From Proteus vulgaris (GTDB lineage Bacteria > Pseudomonadota > Gammaproteobacteria > Enterobacterales > Enterobacteriaceae): a stretch of 64,000 nucleotides of DNA. The position numbers and the translations under genes were made by a program. Shown here piece after piece: positions 54,279 to 64,000 of the stretch. Numbering within the stretch: position 1 is the stretch's first letter; every line of letters starts with the position of its first letter. The notes beneath the pieces were generated by a model. It saw nothing but the letters and a program-made list of their open reading frames with translations, made no database searches and had not been told where the DNA came from. The stretch lies in the NCBI RefSeq assembly GCF_023100685.1, contig NZ_CP090064.1:2170001-2234000 (forward strand), written 5' to 3'.

Positions 54279-57047
54279 TTAAGCCTCCTGCTTTTTCAAG
54301 AAAAAGACACTTAGCCCAATTACGATAGGGATAGTAATAAGCAAAGGAATAAAAGACCAAGGCAAATCAAAAAGGTTTAATCCTTTAGAAAAAGTCCCTC
54401 TTGCGATAGTTAAGAAATGAGAAGTCGGATAAACATGCCCTATCCATTTACCAATGCCTTCTAATGATGAAACAGGGTCAATCATTCCTGAAAATTGTGT
54501 TGCTGGAATTAAGGTAATAATTGAAGTACCAAAAATAGCGGCAATCTGACTTTTCATGAAACAAGAGATTAATAACCCCATCCCTGTTGCGATCGTAATA
54601 TAGAGCAATGCCCCTAAAGAGAGCGTAAGCATACTGCCTTTAAAACTGACGCCAAATACAAAGACTGAAAGCGCACAGAGCATAAAAAAGTTAAACATTC
54701 CCAATAAAATATAAGGAAATTGTTTACCTAATAAAAACTCAGCCTTGGTAACAGGTGTAACATAAAGATTAATAATAGAACCCAGCTCTTTTTCACGTAC
54801 CACACTCAATGCACTTAACATTGCAGGGATCATCATTAATAAAAGTGGGATAACAGCCGGTACAATAGCAGGTAAGCTTTTTACATCTGGATTATAACGA
54901 TAACGTGTTTCGATATTAATTGGTGATAATTTATCAACCACGTTTGTTGGTTGACGCATTGCCATATCAAGCATCCATGTTAAGTGCATTGCCTGAATAT
55001 AACCACGTACTGTTTCAGCTCGATTTGGCATCGCACCATCTATCCAAACGCCTATTTTTACAGTATTTCCCTTTGCAACATCACGGGCAAAGTTAGGCGG
55101 AATTTCAATTGCAACGGTGATATCGCCACTACGTAGCCGACGTTCAAGTTGGTCATAATCAGTGATTGGTGCTTTTTCAATAAAATAACGAGAACCTGAC
55201 AGATTTTGGCTATATGCTTGACTTAAACCCGTTTGGTCTCTATCCATTATACCAAAGCGTAAGTTTTCAACGTCCATGCTAATTCCATATCCCATAATAA
55301 ACATGAGAATAACCGTTCCTAATAACGCCAGTGTTAGACGCACAGGATCACGACGCAACTCCATTCCTTCACGAATACTATAGCTAAATAAACGTCGTAG
55401 ACTAAATCGTTGTTTTAAGGCTTTTTCTGCACTTTCATCGCTAGATGCGGGAAGTTGTAGTGTTTTTTCATTAAGTTCAGGGTTTTCCTGTTCACCCGAT
55501 GCCTTCTTAAGATAATCAATAAAGACTTCTTCAAGGGTATCAAATTGACTATTTTTGACTAAATTACTCGGAGTATCAGTGACTAAAACTTTACCCGCAT
55601 GCATAAGTGACATTCGGTCACAGCGTGCGGCTTCATTCATGAAATGGGTTGAAATAAAAATAGTGACACCGTCACGTCTTGATAAGTCAACCATCAAGTT
55701 CCAGAACATATCTCGAGCAATAGGGTCAACCCCTGAGGTTGGTTCATCCAGTATCAACATCTCAGGTTTATGAATAACTGCGACTGCAAGGGATAAACGT
55801 TGGCGAATACCTAATGGCAAACCATCAGGAAGGACATCTTCAACATCAGTTAAATTAAAACGCTCACTCATCGCCTTAACTTGTAGAGGAATTTCTTCTT
55901 CAGGAATATGGAAAAGTTTGGCATGTAATTCTAGATTTTGTCGTACCGTTAATTCACTATAAAGTGAAAAGGCTTGCGACATATACCCCACTCGACGACG
56001 AGTTTCGATATCTTTAGGGTCAACTTCTTGACCAAATAACCAAGCTCGCCCCTCACTAGCCTCTAATAATCCCGTCAGCATTTTCATTGTGGTTGATTTA
56101 CCACAACCATTTGATCCCAAAAATCCAAAAATTTCGCCTTTAGGAATACGAAAGCTCACATGATCAACCGCAACAAATTGACCAAAACGCATGGTTAGAT
56201 CTTTAGCTTCAATGGCAATCACATCATCGTCGCTTTTATCTCTAGGAGGAATAATTACTTTTTGATGATTCTTTTTCTTTTCTTCAGGTAACAACTCAAT
56301 AAAAGCGGCTTCTAATTCATCCGTATGAGTTTGTGCTTTTAATTCATTGGCATGACCTGTTGCTAAAACTTTTCCGGCATCCATAGCAACCAGCCAATCA
56401 AAGCGCTCAGCCTCTTCCATGTAAGCAGTCGCAACTAACACGCTCATGTTTGTTTGGCGTTTACGGATACGATTAATTAACTCCCAAAATTGAGCACGAG
56501 ATAAAGGGTCAACCCCTGTTGTCGGTTCATCTAGAATAAGTAATTCAGGATCATGAATTAATGCACAACATAAACCCAGTTTCTGTTTCATCCCACCAGA
56601 AAGTTTACCTGCTGGTCTGTCACGAAACGGCGCTAAACCCGTACTTTCAAGTAAGTCGTTTATACGCTCTGCTCGTTCTTGTTTTGATTGACCAAATAGA
56701 CGGCCAAAAAAATCAACGTTTTCAAAAACAGAAAGTGTGTGATAAAGGTTTTTACCTAATCCTTGTGGCATATAAGCAATACGAGGACAAACAGCCCTTC
56801 GATGTTCAACATCATTCATATCACCATTTAAAACAATGACTTGCCCTGTTTGAATCTCTCTGGCTCCTGAGATAAGAGAAATTAAACTCGATTTACCTAC
56901 ACCGTCAGGGCCTATTAGGCCGACCATTTTTCCTGCTGGAATAGTCAATGTCACATCATCAAGTGCTTTGGTATCGCCATAATGTTGGGATACATGAGTC
57001 AATTCAATGATATGAGAATGACTTTGCGTTCTCATTGTTTGACTCAT
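54279..57047 (-). CDS. rbbA: Ribosome-associated ATPase / ABC transporter fusion RbbA (YhiH)
   Basis: 922-residue fusion of two ABC ATPase domains with an ABC-2 permease domain, as in E. coli RbbA (911 aa). First nucleotide-binding domain ~12-250 (Walker [10 protein letters not shown], signature [10 protein letters not shown], Walker [14 protein letters not shown]); second ~275-510 ([33 protein letters not shown]); C-terminal membrane domain ~550-922 with a large periplasmic segment. In E. coli RbbA binds ribosomes and has been linked to tRNA release, but the operon context (HlyD-type yhiI and permease yhhJ) argues for export. Overlaps yhiI by four bases (ATGA). Confidence 0.94.
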   Translation of the reverse strand: MSQTMRTQSHSHIIELTHVSQHYGDTKALDDVTLTIPAGKMVGLIGPDGVGKSSLISLISGAREIQTGQVIVLNGDMNDVEHRRAVCPRIAYMPQGLGKNLYHTLSVFENVDFFGRLFGQSKQERAERINDLLESTGLAPFRDRPAGKLSGGMKQKLGLCCALIHDPELLILDEPTTGVDPLSRAQFWELINRIRKRQTNMSVLVATAYMEEAERFDWLVAMDAGKVLATGHANELKAQTHTDELEAAFIELLPEEKKKNHQKVIIPPRDKSDDDVIAIEAKDLTMRFGQFVAVDHVSFRIPKGEIFGFLGSNGCGKSTTMKMLTGLLEASEGRAWLFGQEVDPKDIETRRRVGYMSQAFSLYSELTVRQNLELHAKLFHIPEEEIPLQVKAMSERFNLTDVEDVLPDGLPLGIRQRLSLAVAVIHKPEMLILDEPTSGVDPIARDMFWNLMVDLSRRDGVTIFISTHFMNEAARCDRMSLMHAGKVLVTDTPSNLVKNSQFDTLEEVFIDYLKKASGEQENPELNEKTLQLPASSDESAEKALKQRFSLRRLFSYSIREGMELRRDPVRLTLALLGTVILMFIMGYGISMDVENLRFGIMDRDQTGLSQAYSQNLSGSRYFIEKAPITDYDQLERRLRSGDITVAIEIPPNFARDVAKGNTVKIGVWIDGAMPNRAETVRGYIQAMHLTWMLDMAMRQPTNVVDKLSPINIETRYRYNPDVKSLPAIVPAVIPLLLMMIPAMLSALSVVREKELGSIINLYVTPVTKAEFLLGKQFPYILLGMFNFFMLCALSVFVFGVSFKGSMLTLSLGALLYITIATGMGLLISCFMKSQIAAIFGTSIITLIPATQFSGMIDPVSSLEGIGKWIGHVYPTSHFLTIARGTFSKGLNLFDLPWSFIPLLITIPIVIGLSVFFLKKQEA

Positions 57048-58117
57048 TGTGGTAATTTCACCTCTAAATCAGTTGGCCAAGATTGATTGTTATCTAATCG
57101 AATATAAGCACGACCTGGTAATCCGGTTTTTACATATTCAAGATGTTTTTCAAGTAACTCAGGTGAAATTCTCGCTCTTACACGAAACATCAATTTCAGT
57201 CTTTCATTATCCGTTTCAACCGTTTTAGGCGTAAATTGAGCAACACTAGCGACATAAGTCGTTTTTGCAGGAATAACAATATGAGGGGCTGCATCTAAAA
57301 TAATATGAACGTCACTACCTAAAGCTGCTTGACCTGCCGCTTCAGTTGGTAAAAAGAAGGTCATATAAACATCACTTAAATCAACCATATTTAACACACG
57401 ACCGCCAGCGCCTAAAACTTCGCCTGGCTCAGCAACACGATATTGAACACGACCATTACGAGGGGCTTTTAAAATACTGTCATCTAATTCAGCCATGATG
57501 CGTCTTTCGGTTGCTGTTGCGGCATCTACTTTTGTATTTGCTTGAATAATGCCCGCTTTTGCAGATTCAATAGCAGCTACGGTTGCCGTTTCTTGCGCTT
57601 TGGCAGCTTCAACGGCAGCTCTAGCCCCTTCAGTTCTGGCGATATCATCATCTAATTGTTGAATAGAAATAGCATTGGTTTTTACTAATGCGCGAGAACG
57701 ATTGAGCCTTTTTTGTGCTGCATCCAGTTCAGCAATACGTTGACGAACCACCGCTTGGGCAGCAAGTTGTTCGCTGTTACGTTGTGATAATGCAGATTGA
57801 GCAGTAACAACACTGCTTTTTGCTTGATTTAATTGTGCTTGAACTTCATGAAGTTGTTCTTTAAGTGTACGAGTATCCATATTGGCTAAAACTTCACCCG
57901 CTTTAACAAAATCACCTTCTTGCACTAAAATAGAGTCTATTCTTCCTGGACTTTTTGTTGATATATCAATTTCGGTTGCTTCTATTCTCCCATTACTTTG
58001 AGCAAATCCAGAAGGAAGTGTCGGTGCTTGGGATTTCCACCAAAAAACACCGGCAGCAATTATCGCGATAAGAATAATACCGTAAACAAAAAAACGACTC
58101 TTTTTTTGATTTTTCAT
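57044..58117 (-). CDS. yhiI: HlyD-family membrane fusion (adaptor) protein YhiI
   Basis: Periplasmic adaptor (357 aa; E. coli YhiI 355) with one N-terminal membrane anchor ([20 protein letters not shown], ~9-28), a biotinyl-lipoyl half-motif ([24 protein letters not shown], ~58-81), a long alanine/glutamine-rich coiled-coil hairpin (~85-210), the second lipoyl half ([21 protein letters not shown]) and a beta-barrel domain. It should couple the RbbA-YhhJ transporter to an outer-membrane channel such as TolC, which is not encoded here. First gene of the operon. Confidence 0.93.
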   Translation of the reverse strand: MKNQKKSRFFVYGIILIAIIAAGVFWWKSQAPTLPSGFAQSNGRIEATEIDISTKSPGRIDSILVQEGDFVKAGEVLANMDTRTLKEQLHEVQAQLNQAKSSVVTAQSALSQRNSEQLAAQAVVRQRIAELDAAQKRLNRSRALVKTNAISIQQLDDDIARTEGARAAVEAAKAQETATVAAIESAKAGIIQANTKVDAATATERRIMAELDDSILKAPRNGRVQYRVAEPGEVLGAGGRVLNMVDLSDVYMTFFLPTEAAGQAALGSDVHIILDAAPHIVIPAKTTYVASVAQFTPKTVETDNERLKLMFRVRARISPELLEKHLEYVKTGLPGRAYIRLDNNQSWPTDLEVKLPQ

Positions 58118-58973
58118 ATAAATTATTTAACCTTCCTTTAGCCATAAAATAATACCCAAAATGTGTTTATCTGCTGTATGTCAGAAAATAGTTAAATAGT
58201 AAAAACTGATTAATTTTTTATTTTATCTATATTTAAAAATAGTTCATTTGTATTAATAAAGCTAACTCATACCTAATAAAAAAATAAAATGTTAAAAGCT
58301 AACCTTATGAATTATAAATATTATGTTACTATAATAGAGCCTTAACTCAAATTAATGTAGTGCTTTTATCACAGAATCCATTATCCCTTTTTGATTATTC
58401 GAAGAAGCACACAAATTGTATATAAAAAACACCTTTTTATTACATTCAAATACAAACGAAATAATAACAATTTGTTATCAATCGCTTATCAATATTAAAA
58501 CGATACTTGTCTTTTTATTTTCTTTTATAAAATAACTAATTATTAGTTAACTGTAATGTAACCATCTATAGCAACAGATTGAATTTATTGCATAAATTAA
58601 TTGAAGCCTATTTTTAAATACTTATTTTAAATACCTAGAAATAATCAGTAAAAATAGCATTATTAATTTTAAATTGAATATATTATTACTTACTTAACAT
58701 ATTTCTTCTGATATAAAAATAACCTCTAAAAAATGTAACCACTTGAATATGTTATAAAATAAATCGTAAAGTAAAATCACCCTATGACAGAGATCGATAA
58801 ATCAGAAATAAATTCAAGTGTTCAGACCACTTATGTCTTAAACTTTTTATATAGTGATTATTGCAGTTAGTTATTATAGCTAACTTACGTAATTAATTAG
58901 AACTTAGGAATAAAGCGGTAAGAAAACATATGAAAATATCAAATTAATTTTAATCTAAAATAAGAAGGGTTAT
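58118..58973. other. Long AT-rich divergent intergenic region with a 17-base palindrome
   Basis: This 856-base gap between divergent yhiI and the asparaginase-family gene is unusually long for the window. The only clear structure is the perfect palindrome TAACTAAT-T-ATTAGTTA (58533-58549). A 28-codon open frame near 58783 (beginning MTEIDKSEIN) lacks a ribosome-binding site and is not called. No clear promoter or RNA gene was recognised. Confidence 0.5.
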
Positions 58974-60008
58974 ATGAATAATATAAAATATAAACTCGCC
59001 ACAATGACACTTTGCACTCTATTTGCTACCTCTGTTTATGCTAATACCCAATCCCCTATTCGCCTTGTTATTCATGGTGGTGCAGGCACAATTACTAAAG
59101 ACACTATCACCCCTGAGCAAGAAAAAGAATATAAAGAAAAACTGACTGAAGCATTAAACGCAGGATATGCTGTTTTGAATAACGGAGGCACTAGTATAGA
59201 AGCGGTTCAAAAATCAATTAACGTAATGGAAGATTCGCCTCTCTTTAATGCAGGAAAAGGCGCCGTTTTTACCCATGATGGACGTAATGAACTTGATGCT
59301 TCTATTATGGATGGAAAAACACGCAATGCCGGTGCTGTTGCTGGAGTCACTACAGTTAAAAATCCTATCAATGCAGCTATTGCAGTAATGGAAAAAAGCC
59401 CTCATGTTTTAATGGTATCAAATGGCGCAGATGTTTTTGCTAAAGAACAAGGGCTGACAATTGTAGACCCTTCTTATTTCCGTACCGAAAATCGCTGGCA
59501 ACAACTCCAAAAAGCGATAGAAAAAGAACAAGTCGTTTTAGATCATGATGGAAAAACAGCTGCACTTTTTGTTGATCCGATGATGTACGATTATAAATAT
59601 GGCACAGTAGGTGCAGTTGCTCTGGATCAACATGGTAATTTAGCAGCTGGAACTTCAACTGGCGGAATGACTAATAAACGCTATGGCCGAGTAGGCGATT
59701 CCCCTATTATTGGCGCAGGTAACTATGCCGATAATGAAACAGTTGCTGTATCTGCAACGGGTTCTGGTGAAATGTTTATCCGTACATTAACCGCCTTTAA
59801 TATTGCCGCCCAAGTTAAATATCAAAATCTACCTTTAGAAATAGCGGCACAAAATGCACTTGATGAAGTCAAAGCTATTAATGGAAGTGGTGGTGTTATC
59901 GTATTAGATAAGTCAGGCAACTATACGATGAGTTTTAATTCTGAAGGTATGTACCGTGGCACAATCGGTAATGATGGAAAACCTGTTGTTGCTATTTATA
60001 AAGAGTAA
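58974..60008 (+). CDS. Exported isoaspartyl peptidase / L-asparaginase (plant-type Ntn hydrolase)
   Basis: Type III (IaaA/EcAIII-like) asparaginase family, 344 aa, cleaving isoaspartyl dipeptides and L-asparagine. The precursor self-cleaves before the nucleophile T211 (DYKYGTVGAVALD), giving alpha and beta subunits; the RLVIHGGAGTI opening, the substrate arginine region KRYGRVGDSPIIGAGNYAD and the SATGSGEMFIRT oxyanion stretch are present. Unlike E. coli IaaA it has an evident signal peptide (MNNIKYKLATMTLCTLFATSVYA), so a periplasmic enzyme is predicted. The ATG has AAGGG nine bases upstream. Monocistronic. Confidence 0.88.
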   Translation: MNNIKYKLATMTLCTLFATSVYANTQSPIRLVIHGGAGTITKDTITPEQEKEYKEKLTEALNAGYAVLNNGGTSIEAVQKSINVMEDSPLFNAGKGAVFTHDGRNELDASIMDGKTRNAGAVAGVTTVKNPINAAIAVMEKSPHVLMVSNGADVFAKEQGLTIVDPSYFRTENRWQQLQKAIEKEQVVLDHDGKTAALFVDPMMYDYKYGTVGAVALDQHGNLAAGTSTGGMTNKRYGRVGDSPIIGAGNYADNETVAVSATGSGEMFIRTLTAFNIAAQVKYQNLPLEIAAQNALDEVKAINGSGGVIVLDKSGNYTMSFNSEGMYRGTIGNDGKPVVAIYKE

Positions 60009-60340
60009 ATTTAAATAGTCATTTTTCTATTTCGTACCCAATTTCTTCCTTATTTTTAAACAGAGAAAAATGAAGATCTTGGGTACGAAACCTTAGCTCA
60101 TCTCCTATTATTCGTCTTATTCCCTACATTTTTTCTGAAAGAAATCTATTCTTAATTTTAGAGACAATTCAACTCGATTACTATTTACACTAACTATGTT
60201 CAATTAACATTCCAATTGATGATAAAACAAACAAGATCCATTCTACTTATTAAAATGATCCTTTGAAAAAGTAGCTTTTTTCTTTTTTGGATCTGTTAGA
60301 ATATTCATCATGGTTATGTTGATTTAATAAGGAAATCACA
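60009..60340. other. Gap with long inverted repeat and upstream region of the integrase
   Basis: TTTCGTACCCAA (60030-60041) and TTGGGTACGAAA (60079-60090) are perfect 12-base inverted arms; weaker pairing continues inside (TTCTTC/GAAGA and ATTTTT/AAAAAT). There is no T-tract, so it is not a typical terminator, though it lies 21 bases after the asparaginase-family stop. Further on, GATCC/GGATC arms (60257-60293) enclose an AAAAAG-TAG-CTTTTT hairpin with a T-run just before the integrase leader. Confidence 0.55.
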
Positions 60341-61333
60341 GTGGAATTTCACCACGACGATCAGGAATTAACACCTGAAACATCGCTAGTTTTGTCTGAA
60401 AAACAAGCATTATTGGATCTGAATGCAACATTCACCTCACCCGCTCATACTAATCCTGCAATGGCATATTTAATGAGTTTGGGTTCAAAACGTAGTCGTC
60501 AAACAATGGGATCGTTTTTAACTATTGTTGCTAAGATGATTGGTTTTTCTTCTCTCAAAAATTGCCAGTGGGGAGCACTTCGCCGGCATCATATTCAAGC
60601 CATTATTGATATGTTATCTGATGCCAATAAAGCCCCCGCCACTATCAATACTTATCTTGCTGCTTTAAAAGGCGTCGCTTTAGAAGCTTGGGCAATGAAA
60701 CAAATGGATACTGAAAGTTATCAGCATATCCGCCAAGTTAAATCGGTAAGAGGAAGTCGACTCCCTAAAGGTCGAGCTCTAACGAGTAGTGAAATTCGTG
60801 CTTTATTTAAAAGTTGTGAAAAAGACAATTCATCGAAAGGTTTAAGAGATGCCGCAATATTAAGTGTGTTATTAGGTTGCGGGTTACGCCGTTCAGAAAT
60901 AGTCGCTATTAATTACGAGCATATTCAATTTCGTGATCAAGCTTTTCTTGTCAGAGGTAAAGGTAATAAAGAAAGAATGTCTTATATGCCCGATGATACT
61001 TGGGATCGCGTTCAATTATGGATTGATGAAATAAGAGGTACTCAAGATGGCCCTCTTTTCACTCGAATTCGTCGTTTTGACGATGTAACAACTGAACGAA
61101 TTACAGACCAAGCTATTTACTATATTTTAGAAACTCGTCAGCAAGAAAGTGGTATTGATAAATTTGCTCCTCATGATCTTCGAAGAACTTTTGCTTCCGC
61201 AATGCTTGATAATGGAGAAGATATTGTGACTGTAAAAGATGCAATGGGTCATGCCAGTATTATGACAACTCAGCGTTATGACAGACGTGGGGATGATCGA
61301 CTAAGAAAAGCAGCACGCCATTTACGTTTTTAA
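60341..61333 (+). CDS. Tyrosine recombinase / integrase
   Basis: Site-specific recombinase of 330 aa. A SAM-like N-terminal DNA-binding domain (~35-135) precedes the catalytic domain with the full set of active residues: R183 (GLRRSE), K in RGKGNKE (~210), H278 and R281 (PHDLRRTF), H304 (MGHASI) and nucleophile Y313 (QRYDRRG). It begins with GTG behind AAGGA. It stands alone, with no excisionase, phage or transposon genes and no tRNA next to it, so it is either a remnant of a lost island or a domesticated recombinase. It is too diverged to be called XerC or XerD. Confidence 0.88.
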   Translation: MEFHHDDQELTPETSLVLSEKQALLDLNATFTSPAHTNPAMAYLMSLGSKRSRQTMGSFLTIVAKMIGFSSLKNCQWGALRRHHIQAIIDMLSDANKAPATINTYLAALKGVALEAWAMKQMDTESYQHIRQVKSVRGSRLPKGRALTSSEIRALFKSCEKDNSSKGLRDAAILSVLLGCGLRRSEIVAINYEHIQFRDQAFLVRGKGNKERMSYMPDDTWDRVQLWIDEIRGTQDGPLFTRIRRFDDVTTERITDQAIYYILETRQQESGIDKFAPHDLRRTFASAMLDNGEDIVTVKDAMGHASIMTTQRYDRRGDDRLRKAARHLRF

Positions 61334-61374
61334 ATTTTATTTTTGAATAATTTACTTTTGATAAAATCAAATAA

Positions 61375-61412
61375 AAATCCCAAACTATTGAATTGATTAT
61401 AATTTGGGATTT
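61375..61412 (-). terminator. Intrinsic terminator after amn
   Basis: A 10-bp stem AAATCCCAAA / TTTGGGATTT with an 18-base loop is followed on the minus strand by TTATTTGATTTT. It lies 16 bases beyond the amn stop and may also serve the convergent integrase gene. Confidence 0.7.
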
Positions 61413-61427
61413 ATTATTACTTACAAT

Positions 61428-62879
61428 TTATCTGAAAGGTGGTTCATTAAATGTTCTCAATTTTCGAGAGTGCAAATTATTTTCTTCTTGTTTAAGTAAC
61501 TCGATAGCTTGTATACCAATTTGCAAATGTTCTGATACAGCGCCCTCATAGAAATGATTAGCCTGACCAGGTAATTTAATTTCACCATGTAATGGTTTAT
61601 CAGATACACATAATAATGTGCCGTAAGGAACTCGAAAACGATAGCCTTGTGCTGCGATTGTTGCACTTTCCATATCAACAGCAACCGCACGACTTAAATT
61701 AAATCGCCTTGCTGATACCGAAAAACGTAATTCCCAATTGCGATCATCCGTTGTAACAACGGTTCCTGTTCTTAATCTTTGTTTTATTTCATGCCCTGGT
61801 TTTCCACTGACTGCTTTAGTGGCGTCATAAAGTGCACGTTGTACTTCTGCAATATTTGGGATTGGAATATCAGGCGGTAAAACATCATCTAAAATATGGT
61901 CATCACGCAAATAAGCATGGGCTAAAACATAATCGCCAAGTTGTTGGCTTTCACGTAATCCGCCACAATGACCAATCATTAACCAAACATGAGGCCGTAA
62001 AACCGCCAAGTGGTCACAAATTGTTTTTGCATTTGAAGGGCCAACACCAATATTAACTAATGTTATTCCGGGGCCTTCTTTAGCAATTAAATGATAGGCA
62101 GGCATTTGATATTTCTTCCAAGTTAAATCTGATATTAACTTTTCAGGATCAACAGTATCTGCTGTAATTTGTTGAAACCCAGCACAGGAAAGCGCGCAAT
62201 ATGGACTATCTTTATCCACAACTTGATCACATGCCCAACGAACGAATTCATCAACATAACGATTATAATTCGTATATAAAATATAGGGTTGAATATCTTC
62301 AGGCAATGTACCAGTGTAATGCTTTAAACGTGCCAGTGAGAAATCAGTACGTAAAGCATCAAAATGAGAAAGTGGCAATATTTCCCTATCACAAATTAAG
62401 CCATCGGTAATTTCATCACCAATTTTAGATAGATCAGTTGTTGGAAAGTATTTTGCTAAAGAGGCACTCATTTTTCTATCAAAACCAATACCAGTTCCAT
62501 CAATGACAAAAGGATAAGGGATCTCTTGTTTTGAGGCACTGACTTCAAAAGTTGCATAGTAGGCATCAGCAATAAGTTGCAATTGTTCTGATAAATAGTT
62601 TTCAAATAAAGCGGGATTAGTAATAGTGGTAGAATAAGTTCCTGAGCGAGATAAACGCCCATAAGCTCTCGTTTTATCTTCTGTTTTTATTTCTCCAGAC
62701 CACTGCACTGTTAATTGAGGATAAGCAAATAATCCTTCAGCTCTTTGTTTTATATCAGGTAATGTTCCATTTTGTGCATAATCAACAATTGCATTACGTA
62801 ATGCATCAACGGCATTTTGATATTGTTCTTTTAGTTTGGTAATAATTGCTTGGATTTCAAGGTGATGAGGTTGTGACAT
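61428..62879 (-). CDS. amn: AMP nucleosidase Amn
   Basis: Hydrolyses AMP to adenine and ribose-5-phosphate, regulating the adenylate pool. 483 aa against 484 in E. coli Amn. The N-terminal Amn-specific domain (~10-180) is followed by a nucleoside-phosphorylase fold (~255-470) with VNIGVGPSNAKTICDHLAVLRPHVWLMIGHCGGLRESQQLGDYVLAHAYLRDDHILDD and the VDMESATIAAQGYRFRVPYGTLLCVSDKPLHGE active-site stretch. AGAGG lies upstream of the ATG. In E. coli amn responds to phosphate; no Pho box was recognised in the 67-base gap. Confidence 0.95.
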   Translation of the reverse strand: MSQPHHLEIQAIITKLKEQYQNAVDALRNAIVDYAQNGTLPDIKQRAEGLFAYPQLTVQWSGEIKTEDKTRAYGRLSRSGTYSTTITNPALFENYLSEQLQLIADAYYATFEVSASKQEIPYPFVIDGTGIGFDRKMSASLAKYFPTTDLSKIGDEITDGLICDREILPLSHFDALRTDFSLARLKHYTGTLPEDIQPYILYTNYNRYVDEFVRWACDQVVDKDSPYCALSCAGFQQITADTVDPEKLISDLTWKKYQMPAYHLIAKEGPGITLVNIGVGPSNAKTICDHLAVLRPHVWLMIGHCGGLRESQQLGDYVLAHAYLRDDHILDDVLPPDIPIPNIAEVQRALYDATKAVSGKPGHEIKQRLRTGTVVTTDDRNWELRFSVSARRFNLSRAVAVDMESATIAAQGYRFRVPYGTLLCVSDKPLHGEIKLPGQANHFYEGAVSEHLQIGIQAIELLKQEENNLHSRKLRTFNEPPFR

Positions 62880-62946
62880 AAAAAGAGCCTCTTACTTATT
62901 ATTGATTTATAACCATAATAGCAAGAAGCTTTGTTTAGCCCAATAG

Positions 62947-64000
62947 TCAATACTTCAAGATTGCGTATTCATATTCACTTTTGTTATCAAGAACAAGTGT
63001 TTTATTTTTAATATCATAGTCAAAAATTAATTTAGTGTTATCTTCTAACGTAATATTCCTTCCAACTAATAATAACTCTGAAATATTAGAGTTAACAATA
63101 CCCATAATATTCATATATTTATCTAATGAAAAAGGCTTTCCTATAAGTTCTTTACTAACGAGGTTGACTAAGTTACAGTGTTGCTCATTAACATACGGTA
63201 ACTCTGTATTTATTAAATTCTTTATATTTTCTATATTATTATTACTTTTATCTTGTAATGATTTTTTATTTTCTATTTTAATTTTTATTGTGTTTTTACT
63301 ATTATCTTTTATAATATCTATTACCGTTTCTGCTGAATAAGGAACATTAATTAATCCCGCAAGTGTATCTTGTTTCATCAAAAATGATTTAAATTCAAGA
63401 AGTCCTTTTTGATATAATAAGGAATAAATTAGTTCCTTATCATTTTCATCCAAATCTGTAAATTCATTTTTTAATTTTTTAAATTCTAACTCTTTGAATG
63501 TTTTTTCGTCTAATTCTTGTGGTTTATTTCTTAGATCAGCAACGGAAATACTATTAATTTTCAATGACATCCTTGATAGGTCATTAAGTAGTTCAGCCTC
63601 AATTTTATCTAATAATCTTTTACCTTCTTTATTTGCTTTTTTTCTTTCATCTTCAATTAGTGCCTTTAATTCACTAGGAAACTTCTTGAAATCAAAATTA
63701 GCTTTTTTATATAATCTGTTTGTTAATATGAAATTTCTATCAAATTTATTTTCATTTACAACCTTAATTTTATTATTTATTAAATTGATAATAACTTCTT
63801 TTTTAATATCATCGATTTTATTAATGTTATTCTTGTTTTTTTCATCCCAGATTGCTATAGCATCAAATATAAACTCATCAAAATCATTTTCTTTTAATGC
63901 TATTATTATATCTGTTATTGATTTCAAATCATTGTCAATATCATTTATATTATATGAGAAGCTTATTTCTTCACTGTCAGGATTTTTATCCAATTTAATA
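62947..64000 (-). CDS. Hypothetical protein, 5' end outside the window
   Basis: Unrecognised protein of at least 350 residues. The frame stays open to the window edge; the TTG at 63993 is not a convincing start, so the gene is treated as partial. It is Lys/Asn/Ile/Glu-rich and hydrophilic, mostly helical by appearance (e.g. FPSELKALIEDERKKANKEGKRLLDKIEAELLNDL), with a beta-rich C-terminus. No motif, signal peptide or membrane span is visible. Composition resembles the orphan at 19542-20324, but I could not align the two. More AT-rich than amn beside it, suggesting horizontal origin. Confidence 0.55.
   Translation of the reverse strand, partial: IKLDKNPDSEEISFSYNINDIDNDLKSITDIIIALKENDFDEFIFDAIAIWDEKNKNNINKIDDIKKEVIINLINNKIKVVNENKFDRNFILTNRLYKKANFDFKKFPSELKALIEDERKKANKEGKRLLDKIEAELLNDLSRMSLKINSISVADLRNKPQELDEKTFKELEFKKLKNEFTDLDENDKELIYSLLYQKGLLEFKSFLMKQDTLAGLINVPYSAETVIDIIKDNSKNTIKIKIENKKSLQDKSNNNIENIKNLINTELPYVNEQHCNLVNLVSKELIGKPFSLDKYMNIMGIVNSNISELLLVGRNITLEDNTKLIFDYDIKNKTLVLDNKSEYEYAILKY

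Noticed and set aside
58783..58869. 28-codon frame beginning MTEIDKSEIN
   Set aside because: No Shine-Dalgarno and nothing recognisable; expected by chance in a long AT-rich gap.
1..64000. tRNA/rRNA genes, CRISPR arrays, insertion sequences
   Set aside because: Looked for cloverleaf-like GC-rich blocks, regular repeats with spacers and transposase motifs; none seen. A computed scan could still find small RNAs.

Overview
The window is AT-rich (by eye well under 40% GC), almost fully coding, and reads as chromosome of an enteric bacterium of the Morganellaceae. Many proteins (DmsABCD, KdpFABCDE, GlgBXCAP, Amn, RbbA, YhhJ, LeuE) align collinearly with E. coli K-12 proteins as I remember them, but base composition and codon use are far more AT-rich. 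A complete scr sucrose PTS system together with this composition fits a sucrose-fermenting Proteus of the P. vulgaris type. That genus call is an inference from composition and gene content, not from a marker gene.

Layout. 1-7.2 kb holds small transport and regulatory units: leuE, an FAD oxidoreductase with a GNAT acetyltransferase, a sugar O-acetyltransferase, a DJ-1/PfpI protein divergent from a TetR regulator, and a TauE/SafE permease divergent from a LysR regulator. 7.5-17.1 kb is the complete glycogen operon glgBXCAP, closed by a strong terminator. 17.2-19.4 kb holds a cysteine-rich winged-helix regulator divergent from an MFS exporter. 19.5-20.3 kb is an orphan gene. 20.4-21.8 kb is a ridA/threonine-serine dehydratase pair behind a good promoter that carries a palindrome.

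21.8-28.8 kb (minus strand) is the most unusual metabolic unit. It combines a DeoR helix-turn-helix fused to a PfkB domain that has lost several kinase motifs, a tripartite tricarboxylate-type transporter (tctC, tctB, tctA), separate DhaK-like and DhaL-like subunits with no DhaM, and a DapA-family aldolase. It looks like an uptake and catabolic operon for an unidentified carboxylate or sugar acid. 29.1-31.1 kb is azlCD with an AraC regulator. 31.1-35.0 kb is scrA-scrB-scrR with two matching operator candidates. 35.7-40.4 kb is dmsABC plus dmsD with a likely FNR site. 40.5-41.6 kb is an exported ankyrin protein translationally coupled to a nucleoside deaminase.

41.8-49.7 kb is kdpFABCDE, including the 27-codon kdpF and an upstream KdpE-type site. 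49.7-53.0 kb is a two-gene insert (a 915-residue protein of unknown function and a 129-residue protein with a phage-tail-like end) bounded by imperfect 33-bp direct repeats. 53.1-58.1 kb is the yhiI-rbbA-yhhJ transporter. 59-60 kb is an exported isoaspartyl peptidase/asparaginase. 60.3-61.3 kb is a solitary tyrosine recombinase. 61.4-62.9 kb is amn. The window ends inside an unrecognised lysine/asparagine-rich ORF.

I saw no rRNA or tRNA gene, CRISPR array or intact insertion sequence. All regulatory-site calls are by eye.
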